Shown piece after piece: positions 58,254-64,000 of a stretch of DNA of 64,000 nucleotides (its first letter is position 1; every line of letters begins with the position of its first letter). Where the stretch lies: contig NZ_SLWR01000003.1 in assembly GCF_004345665.1 (NCBI RefSeq), positions 434,001 through 498,000 on the forward strand. Reading direction: 5' to 3'. Made by a program: the position numbers and the translations under genes. Under the pieces are notes generated by a model, which was given only the letters and a program-made list of their open reading frames with translations, was not told where the DNA came from and searched no databases. This DNA is from Kribbella antiqua. Lineage in GTDB: Bacteria; Actinomycetota; Actinomycetes; Propionibacteriales; Kribbellaceae.

Positions 58254-59380
58254 TGCCGAAGCCCCGTCAACGCCCGGAGCGCACTGCCATGCCACAGCGC
58301 CGGCCCGGCCGGGTCGAACAGGTGCAGGTCGGTGGCATCCACAGCGAACGGTACGGCGTCCTGCGCCACCCGAGCCGGGAGCCGACTGACGATCCGGTGA
58401 CCGTCGACGTCCAAGTGCAGGATCGCCTCGTTCCCCAAGTACTCGCGCAGTGCGACATCCCCGGCGAAGGTCGCCGCCTGGCCCGCCGCGGAGCCGGGGA
58501 GCACCGACCCCGAGGGGAGGACCGTTTCCGGGCGGAACCCGACCACCACGGATTCGGGAAGCGGCCCGTCGAGTTGACCGGCCGGGACGGTCCAGGACAG
58601 CGGCCCGGCTGTCACCCGGACCGAATCGCCCTCCACCCCCGTCACCGCGTCGAGGAAGTTCATCCGGGGGCTGCCCAGGAAGCCGGCGACAAAGAGGGTG
58701 GCCGGCTGCTCGTAGATCGTGGTCGGATCCGCGATTTGTTCGAAGCGGCCGCCGTTCATCACCGCGACGCGGTCGCCCATCGTCATCGCCTCGACCTGGT
58801 CGTGGGTCACATAAAGCACAGTCCCGGCGACCCGCTGGTGGAACTCGATCAGCTCGGCGCGCATCTGCACCCGCAGCGCCGCGTCCAGGTTGGACAGCGG
58901 CTCGTCCATCAGATAGGCCCGTGGCTCCCGGATCATCGCCCGGCCCAGGGCGACCCGCTGCCGCTGTCCACCCGACAACTGCCCCGGCTTCTTCGCCAGG
59001 TGCTCGGTGAGTCCGATCTGCCGGGCTGTTGCCGCGACTCGGCGTCGTACCTCTGCCTTGTCCACTCGATGGGCCCGCAGCCCGAAGGCGAGGTTGCCTT
59101 CGACGTTCAGGTGCGGATAGAGGGCGTAGTCCTGGAAAACCATCCCTATCCCGCGATCTCCAGGATGCGCGTAGGTAACGTCTTCGCCGCCGATCACGAC
59201 ACTGCCCGCGGTCAACGGTTCGATCCCCGCCACGATCCGCATCAGGGTGGACTTGCCGCAGCCCGACGGACCCACGACCGCGAGGAATTCGCCCGCGCCG
59301 ACCTCCAGGTCGAGGTCGTCGAGCACCACGGTGTCGCCGTACCGCTTGCGGACGCCACGGACGCTGATACCGGTGGTCAT
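58250..59380 (-). CDS. ABC transporter ATP-binding protein (UgpC/MsmK type)
   Basis: 376 residues. Walker A GPSGCGKST, Q-loop FQDYALYPHLNV, signature LSGGQRQRVALGRAM, Walker B YLMDEPLSNLD and H-loop VTHDQVEAM are all present. The C-terminal 120 residues form the MalK-like TOBE/regulatory domain (SVVVGFRPETVLPSGS). It powers the importer formed by the genes upstream. Both ends overlap neighbours by ATGA. It could also serve permeases that lack an own ATPase, such as those of the GH127 locus (inference). Confidence 0.93.
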   Translation of the reverse strand: MTTGISVRGVRKRYGDTVVLDDLDLEVGAGEFLAVVGPSGCGKSTLMRIVAGIEPLTAGSVVIGGEDVTYAHPGDRGIGMVFQDYALYPHLNVEGNLAFGLRAHRVDKAEVRRRVAATARQIGLTEHLAKKPGQLSGGQRQRVALGRAMIREPRAYLMDEPLSNLDAALRVQMRAELIEFHQRVAGTVLYVTHDQVEAMTMGDRVAVMNGGRFEQIADPTTIYEQPATLFVAGFLGSPRMNFLDAVTGVEGDSVRVTAGPLSWTVPAGQLDGPLPESVVVGFRPETVLPSGSVLPGSAAGQAATFAGDVALREYLGNEAILHLDVDGHRIVSRLPARVAQDAVPFAVDATDLHLFDPAGPALWHGSALRALTGLRQ

Positions 59381-60219
59381 TTCTTGACCCCTCCCAGGGT
59401 GAGGCCGGATACGTAGTACCGCTGAAGTGCGGCCAGGATGAGCAGCGGCGGTACGATCGAGACCAAGGTTGCGGTGAGCAACAGGTGGAAGTTCGTTCCG
59501 TGCTCGCCCTCGAAGCCGGCCAGGCCGACCGGCAGCGTCCAGAGGTCCGGGTTGTTTGCCACGATCAACGGCCAGATCAGGTTGTCCCACTGCGCCAGGA
59601 AGCTGAGCAGAAACAGCGTGAGCAGTGCCGGCCGCAGCAGCGGTACGGCGAGACGGGTGAAGATCCGCCACTCACCGGCACCGTCGATACGGGCCGCATG
59701 CAACAACTGCGGCGGGATCCCGAGCGCGAACTGCCGCACCAGGAACACCCCGAACGCACTCACCGCGCCCGGCAGGATCAGCCCCTGGTAGCTGTCCAGC
59801 CAGCCGACCCACCGCATCATCACGTACGTCGGCACGATCACCACCGCCGGCGACAGCGACAACGTCGCCACGACCGTCGCGAACAGCACGCGCCGCCCAG
59901 GGAACGACAGTCGTGCCAAGGCGTACCCGGCCGCGGCGGAGATCGCGACATCCAGCACGGCGGCGACGCCGGCGACGATGATGCTGTTCAGCAGATACCG
60001 CGGGAAGGTGCCGTCGGCAAACAAATCCGCGAGATTCCCGAACAGGTGGAAACCGTGGAAGCTCAGTCCGTCGATGTCCTCGTCGGTCCGCGCTGATGCG
60101 ATCGTGATCGCCGCGTAGATCGGCAGCAGCATGATCAGCGTCACGACCGTCAGGACGGCGTACGACGCTGTCTGCGCGAGCCGTCGGCGGGTCAGATCCC
60201 GGCGGGCGCGGCCGTTCAT
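59377..60219 (-). CDS. carbohydrate ABC transporter permease (MalG-like)
   Basis: 280 residues. Membrane segments include YAVLTVVTLIMLLPIYAAI near the N-terminus; the coupling loop is LLHAARIDGAGEWRIFTRLA. The ending YYVSGLTLGGVKK is typical of CUT1 MalG-type permeases. It pairs with the next upstream permease. Start and stop overlap both neighbours (ATGA). Confidence 0.92.
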   Translation of the reverse strand: MNGRARRDLTRRRLAQTASYAVLTVVTLIMLLPIYAAITIASARTDEDIDGLSFHGFHLFGNLADLFADGTFPRYLLNSIIVAGVAAVLDVAISAAAGYALARLSFPGRRVLFATVVATLSLSPAVVIVPTYVMMRWVGWLDSYQGLILPGAVSAFGVFLVRQFALGIPPQLLHAARIDGAGEWRIFTRLAVPLLRPALLTLFLLSFLAQWDNLIWPLIVANNPDLWTLPVGLAGFEGEHGTNFHLLLTATLVSIVPPLLILAALQRYYVSGLTLGGVKK

Positions 60220-61100
60220 CGGTCCTCCTCGTCGCGGATCAGCCGGAACTGCGCGATGGACAACGCGAGCAGTACGACGAGCAGCAGCAACGCGAGCGCG
60301 GCCGCGAAACCCATCCGGGAGAAGGAGAACGCGTTGTTGTACAGATACAGCGGGAACACCTCGGTCGCCCGGGCCGGCCCGCCCTGCGTGAGCAGGTACG
60401 CCGGCGCGAACGAGTTGAACGCGCCGGTCACCGCGATGACGAGGACGAAGAGCAGCGTCCGCTTCAACTGAGGCAACGTCACCAGAAAGAAGGTGCGTAC
60501 GGCGCGCGACCCGTCGATGGCGGCGGCTTCGTACACGTTCTGCGGCAGAGCCTGCAGCCCGGCGACGAACAGAATGACGTATAGCCCGAGGTACTTCCAG
60601 ATCACCATCACCAAGACGGACCACATCGCGACGTCCGGGTCGGTCAGCCAGCCCTGGACGCCGAACGTGTGCTCGCCGATCCGGTCCGCGAGGCCCCCGG
60701 TGCTGTAGATGACCCGCCAGATCATGCTGGCGGCGAAGAGCGGGATCGCGGCCGGGATGAAGATGAGCGACCGCAGTACGGCGCGGGCCCGGCCAGGGCG
60801 GCTGAGCGGGATCGCCAGTAGGAGCGCGAGGACCATCGTCGGTACGACGGCGCCGCCGACGTACACCAGGGTGACGCGGATCGAGTGCCAGAACTGTGGG
60901 GCCTCGAGCATCCGCCGGTAGTTGTCCAGTCCGATCCACTCCGGCGCGGAGGCCAGGTCGTAGCTGGTGAAGCTCAGGTAGACGGAGTACCCGAACGGCA
61001 CCACCCAGAAGATGAGGAAGAACAACGCCGCGGGTGTCGCCAGACCGATACCGGCCCGTCGCTGCCGACTGGCGCCGGCAACCCGGATCGCGGTGCTCAA
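60216..61100 (-). CDS. carbohydrate ABC transporter permease (MalF-like)
   Basis: 294 residues from a TTG that overlaps the binding-protein stop (TTGA); no ATG or GTG in frame is better placed. Six membrane segments, beginning with GLATPAALFFLIFWVVPFGY, and the coupling loop NVYEAAAIDGSRAVRTF. It forms the CUT1 channel with the MalG-like partner. Confidence 0.9.
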   Translation of the reverse strand: MSTAIRVAGASRQRRAGIGLATPAALFFLIFWVVPFGYSVYLSFTSYDLASAPEWIGLDNYRRMLEAPQFWHSIRVTLVYVGGAVVPTMVLALLLAIPLSRPGRARAVLRSLIFIPAAIPLFAASMIWRVIYSTGGLADRIGEHTFGVQGWLTDPDVAMWSVLVMVIWKYLGLYVILFVAGLQALPQNVYEAAAIDGSRAVRTFFLVTLPQLKRTLLFVLVIAVTGAFNSFAPAYLLTQGGPARATEVFPLYLYNNAFSFSRMGFAAALALLLLVVLLALSIAQFRLIRDEEDR

Positions 61101-62410
61101 CCCAGCACGCCTTTCATCGCGTCGTCGAAGTCCTTGGCTGCCTTGTCGGCGGGCTTCTTGCCGTTGGCTACCGCTGCGATGGCGTCGGTCAGGGCCTGGG
61201 CCATCTCGTTCCAGGCCGGGACCGGGGTGCCGAAGTCGGCGTACGAGACCTGGTCGGAGAGGATCTGGAACTCCTTGCCCTTGGCAACCGGCTCCTTCTG
61301 CCAGTCCTTGGTCGGGACGATCAGGCCGGCCGTCTTCAGCGACGCGTCGGTGACCTTGCGGTCCTGCAGGAAGTTGATGAAGTGCCAGGCGGTGAACTTG
61401 TTCTTCGCCTTCGCCGGCACCGTCCACGCCCAGGTGTAGCCGCTGGCGGTCTTCTCCTTGGCGCTCGCCCACTGCGGCACCGGCGCGCAGTCGAAGGTGT
61501 CGCCGAACACGGCCTTCGAGTTGAAGCTGTGCGTCAGCGACACCGAGAACACCCCGGACAGCTGCATCGCGGCGACACCGTCGGCGAACATGCCGTACAC
61601 GTCGTTCTTGTTGCTGAGCTTGGGGTCACCGACCGAGGCGACGTACTCGAGGGCTTTGATGCCTTCCGGGCTGCTGAGCGACGAGCTCGAGCCGTCCTCG
61701 CTGAGGATCCGGCCGCCGAGACCGCGGACCAGCGGTGTCAGTTCCAGCTCGCTCCAGATCGGAGTCGTGTAGAACCATTGCCAGCCGATCTTCTTGCCGC
61801 CGGCACCGGTTGTGGTCAGCTTCTTGCTGTACTCGGCGACTTGCTCCCAGGTCGTCGGCGGCTTGTCCGGGTCCAGCCCGGCCTGCGCGAACCGGTCGCG
61901 GCGATAGAAGAGGTACGTCGTGTTGAAGTCGATCGGGACGCCGTACACCCTCTCGTCGAAGGTCAGCGAGGACAGGGCGTTCTCCTGGTAGCGGTCGGCG
62001 AACTCGTCGTACGACTTGGCGCCGACGGCGGGGAGGCTTACCGGCTCGAGCTGGCGCTTGCGGATGTAGTTGGCGAGCGTCCAGCCGCCGGTCTTGACGA
62101 TGTCCGGCGCCTGGTCGCCGATCAGCGCGGTCTGCAGCTTGGTGTCCAGCTGGGGGAGCGGGATCTGGAGCGGCTCGATGGTGACGTTCGGGAACTGCTT
62201 GCGGTAGTCCGCGACCGCCGACTGGAACACCTGGTTGAACAGATCCTCCTGGTGCATCCACACCTTCACTGTGCCCTGCGGCGTACCGGAGTTGTCGTCG
62301 CTGCCGGATTCCCCGTTGTCGCCGCAGCCCTGCAGGAAGGGCGACAGCCCGGCGGCCGCACCCAGTCCGAGGCCAGTCTTCAACACCGTCCGCCGAGACA
62401 ACCGTTCCAT
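61097..62410 (-). CDS. ABC sugar-binding lipoprotein
   Basis: 437 residues from the ATG at 62410 with GAGGAG upstream. The signal is a twin-arginine lipoprotein signal (RLSRRTVLKTGLGLGAAAG then LQGC, lipid-modified Cys29). A Ser/Gly/Asp-rich linker follows, then a family 1 solute-binding fold (VYGVPIDFNTTYLFYRRDRF, VAAMQLSGVFS). First gene of the importer operon; its promoter TTGACA-18 bp-TTTGAT carries GntR-type half-sites just after the start of transcription. The ligand is probably an oligosaccharide containing a sugar acid. Confidence 0.92.
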   Translation of the reverse strand: MERLSRRTVLKTGLGLGAAAGLSPFLQGCGDNGESGSDDNSGTPQGTVKVWMHQEDLFNQVFQSAVADYRKQFPNVTIEPLQIPLPQLDTKLQTALIGDQAPDIVKTGGWTLANYIRKRQLEPVSLPAVGAKSYDEFADRYQENALSSLTFDERVYGVPIDFNTTYLFYRRDRFAQAGLDPDKPPTTWEQVAEYSKKLTTTGAGGKKIGWQWFYTTPIWSELELTPLVRGLGGRILSEDGSSSSLSSPEGIKALEYVASVGDPKLSNKNDVYGMFADGVAAMQLSGVFSVSLTHSFNSKAVFGDTFDCAPVPQWASAKEKTASGYTWAWTVPAKAKNKFTAWHFINFLQDRKVTDASLKTAGLIVPTKDWQKEPVAKGKEFQILSDQVSYADFGTPVPAWNEMAQALTDAIAAVANGKKPADKAAKDFDDAMKGVLG

Positions 62411-62426
62411 CGCCACTCCTCGGGAC

Positions 62427-62450
62427 TGACCGGCCCTACTGGTCTGACCG
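62427..62450. promoter_or_regulatory. GntR-type operator at the importer promoter
   Basis: CTGACC (62427-62432) and GGTCTGACC (62442-62450), the latter followed by GGTC. It lies within the first 30 transcribed bases predicted for the importer operon and matches the site at 57390-57407. Confidence 0.55.
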
Positions 62451-62462
62451 GTCTTTCCGCAG

Positions 62463-62492
62463 ATCAAACTCCTCCGGTGAGTGGTGTGTCAA
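62463..62492 (-). promoter_or_regulatory. promoter of the importer operon
   Basis: On the minus strand a perfect TTGACA (62492-62487), an 18-bp spacer and TTTGAT (62468-62463). Transcription would start near 62456. Confidence 0.6.
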
Positions 62493-62502
62493 GAGCACAG
62501 AA

Positions 62503-62534
62503 AGCCCGCACTGCGAGATTTCGCAGTGCGGGCT
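62503..62534. terminator. terminator after the aldolase gene
   Basis: A perfect 14-bp stem, AGCCCGCACTGCGA with TCGCAGTGCGGGCT, around a 4-base loop. On the minus strand it is followed by TTCTGT. It ends transcription from the deacylase-aldolase pair before the importer promoter. Confidence 0.75.
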
Positions 62535-62546
62535 GGAGGGGCTGAG

Positions 62547-63185
62547 TTACTGAAGGGCGGCGCGGAAAGCTTGGGCCTTGCTCGTGATGGTTGACCAGTT
62601 CGCGGCGGCGACATCGGTGGGGGAGACGACGTCGGTGCCGGCGGAGACGGCCAGGGCGCCGGCGTCGAGGAAGTCGCGGGCGTTGCCGGCGTTGACGCCG
62701 CCGGAGGGGATCAGCGGGACGCCGGGGAAGGGGCCGTTGAGGTCCTTGAAGTACTTCGGGCCGAGCTGGTGTGCCGGGAAGATCTTCACCGCCGTCGACC
62801 CGAGGGCCAGCGCGTTCATCACCTCGGACGGGGTGAAAGCGCCGAGCACGACCGGGATGTTCGCGGCGCGACCGGCCTCGACGATCGCGGCTGCCTCCGG
62901 ACCCTGGCCGGGCGTGACCAGGAACTGGGCGCCGGCCTCGACCGCCTGCAAAGCCTGCGTCCCGGTCTGCACGGTGCCGGCGCCGACCACTGCACCGGTC
63001 TCATCGGCCGTGGCCGCGGCCCGCTCCAGATGCTTGGGAAGATCGGGCGTGGTGAACGTCAGCTCCACCACATGAATGCCGCCGGCAACCAACGCCGCAC
63101 ACAGGTCCCGGGCGTCGCTGATCTCCGGCGCCCGTACGACGGTCAGGACGCGATCGGCGCGGAGCAGCTCCAGGGTGGTGCTCAT
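62547..63185 (-). CDS. KDPG/KHG-type aldolase (2-keto-3-deoxy acid aldolase)
   Basis: 212 residues, the usual length. Class I aldolase TIM barrel with the Schiff-base lysine Lys134 in STAVKIFPAHQ and the catalytic Glu41 in VVELTFTTP. The glyceraldehyde/phosphate region GAGTVQTGTQA and LIPSGGVNAGN are intact. It splits 2-keto-3-deoxy-6-phosphogluconate or its galacto form into pyruvate and glyceraldehyde 3-phosphate. The matching 2-keto-3-deoxy sugar kinase is not in the window. Coupled by ATGA to the deacylase. Confidence 0.9.
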   Translation of the reverse strand: MSTTLELLRADRVLTVVRAPEISDARDLCAALVAGGIHVVELTFTTPDLPKHLERAAATADETGAVVGAGTVQTGTQALQAVEAGAQFLVTPGQGPEAAAIVEAGRAANIPVVLGAFTPSEVMNALALGSTAVKIFPAHQLGPKYFKDLNGPFPGVPLIPSGGVNAGNARDFLDAGALAVSAGTDVVSPTDVAAANWSTITSKAQAFRAALQ

Positions 63186-64000
63186 GAAGTTCCTTTCGAA
63201 GTACGACGGACAGCACCGCCGGGTAGAGCGTCAGTACGGCGGCCGTCGTCGATGACGGGTACGCCGTTGACGAAGACGTACGGAATGCCCTCAGCCTGCT
63301 GACGCGGGTTGTCGAAGGTCGCGGTGTCGCGGACGGTCGCGGGATCGAACAACACGAGATCGGCGTGGTACCCCTCGCGGACGAGCCCACGGTCCGTCAG
63401 CCGCAGCCGCCGTGCGGGCCGGCCGGTGAGGTGGTGGATGCAGTCGGCCAGCTCGAGTACGCCGAGTTCCCGGACGTAGCGGCCGAGATAGCGCGGGAAC
63501 GTCCCCCACGCGCGCGGGTGCGGCTTGCCGCCGACGAGGATCGCGTCGGAGCCGCCCGTGTGGCTCTGATGCCGCATGATCGTCTGCACGTTCTCCTCGT
63601 GCCCGACGTGCTGCAGGATCGACGTCGCCAGGTTGTCCTGGATCAACAGGTCGAAGAAGACCTCTGCGGGCGACTGGTTCGTTCGGGTTGCGATGCCGGC
63701 GATGGTGTTGCCGACGGCATCGTTCAGCGCAACGTTCCGTACACCACCGATCTCGATGGTGTTCCAGTCCGTTACGCAGCCGTGGCAACCATCGGACCCG
63801 AGCTGCTCCATTTCAAAGGCGATCCGCTGCCGGGTGGCAGGGTCTGCCAGTCTGGTGAGCTGGGCGTCCGGTCCGCCTTCGGCCGTCCAGCTCGGCAGGA
63901 TCGCCGCGAGTGTGGTTGCCCCCGGCAAGTACGGATAGGTGTCGGTGGTGATGTCGATGCCGTTGGCAAGCGCCTTGTCGATCATCGCGACGAGCTCGGC
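63182..64000 (-). CDS. N-acyl-D-amino-acid deacylase-type amidohydrolase, 3' part only
   Basis: The frame is open to the window edge, so the N-terminus with the first zinc ligands is missing. The 272 visible residues match the D-aminoacylase family: DITTDTYPYLPGATTLAAIL, then TSILQHVGHEENVQTIMRHQ and HTGGSDAILVGGKPHPRAWG with the active-site Asp, and RGLVREGYHADLVLFDP of the composite domain. Such genes often lie beside a KDPG-type aldolase in actinobacteria; the joint substrate is unclear. The stop overlaps the aldolase start. Confidence 0.85.
   Translation of the reverse strand, partial: AELVAMIDKALANGIDITTDTYPYLPGATTLAAILPSWTAEGGPDAQLTRLADPATRQRIAFEMEQLGSDGCHGCVTDWNTIEIGGVRNVALNDAVGNTIAGIATRTNQSPAEVFFDLLIQDNLATSILQHVGHEENVQTIMRHQSHTGGSDAILVGGKPHPRAWGTFPRYLGRYVRELGVLELADCIHHLTGRPARRLRLTDRGLVREGYHADLVLFDPATVRDTATFDNPRQQAEGIPYVFVNGVPVIDDGRRTDALPGGAVRRTSKGTS

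Noticed and set aside
1..64000. CRISPR array, prophage or secondary-metabolite gene cluster
   Set aside because: No regularly spaced direct repeats with unique spacers, no phage structural genes, and no polyketide or peptide synthetase genes were found.

Overview
This is a high-GC actinomycete chromosome segment. The gene order tRNA-Thr, tRNA-Met, rpmG, hadA-hadB, murB and then aspartate aminotransferase, tRNA-Trp, secE, nusG, rplK, rplA is characteristic of Actinomycetota. GTG starts, leaderless starts and ATGA gene overlaps are common. A Kribbella-like or other Nocardioidaceae soil organism is my best guess, but that is inference from content and codon style, not a database result. I see no CRISPR array, phage or complete insertion sequence.

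Layout. 1-3.7 kb: the 3' part of a large AAA/TPR-type regulator, a winged-helix SAM methyltransferase and a SpoU rRNA methyltransferase. 3.7-10.2 kb: a beta-L-arabinofuranoside locus (LacI regulator, GH127 hydrolase, ABC binding protein, two permeases, no ATPase). 10.3-21.2 kb: single regulators and enzymes (phosphotransferase, patatin-like protein, XRE-TPR regulator, TerC, TetR with a flavin hydroxylase, XRE-cupin with a GNAT, WD40 protein, GNAT, hydrolase, PPOX protein). 21.3-30.4 kb: an M23 peptidase, then a long translationally coupled sulfur-type operon headed by a Cys-containing leader peptide. It encodes an FMN reductase-GNAT fusion, three luciferase-like monooxygenases, a large FAD/NAD(P)-binding protein and a DUF1684 protein. 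30.4-46.5 kb: the conserved housekeeping region, interrupted by a FhuF-like reductase, an AbiEi/DUF559-type gene between inverted repeats, an XRE-TPR regulator with a 2H phosphoesterase, and TrpB2. 46.6-54 kb: a frameshifted FMN hydroxy-acid oxidase, a double VOC protein, a PheS-like ligase behind a Cys-Cys-Cys leader peptide, a two-component system and a frameshifted DinB-type gene. 54-64 kb: a sugar-acid locus on the minus strand (GH5-like hydrolase, Zn alcohol dehydrogenase, enolase-superfamily dehydratase, GntR regulator, complete ABC importer, KDPG-type aldolase, D-aminoacylase).

The most interesting items are regulatory or repetitive. (a) A leaderless poly-Cys leader peptide with two mutually exclusive RNA pairings precedes the PheS-like ligase. 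(b) Two 80-bp MIRU-like elements sit in stop/start overlaps of two different operons, with one compensatory base-pair change. (c) Two opposed arrays of four GGGGCA boxes, exactly 10 bp apart, lie next to an XRE-TPR regulator. (d) Four copies of a 16-17 bp arm, as two inverted pairs, flank a nuclease-like gene. Several regulator/operator pairs (LacI-GH127, TetR-TerC, XRE-cupin/GNAT, GntR-sugar acid) can be proposed from palindromes placed at predicted promoters.
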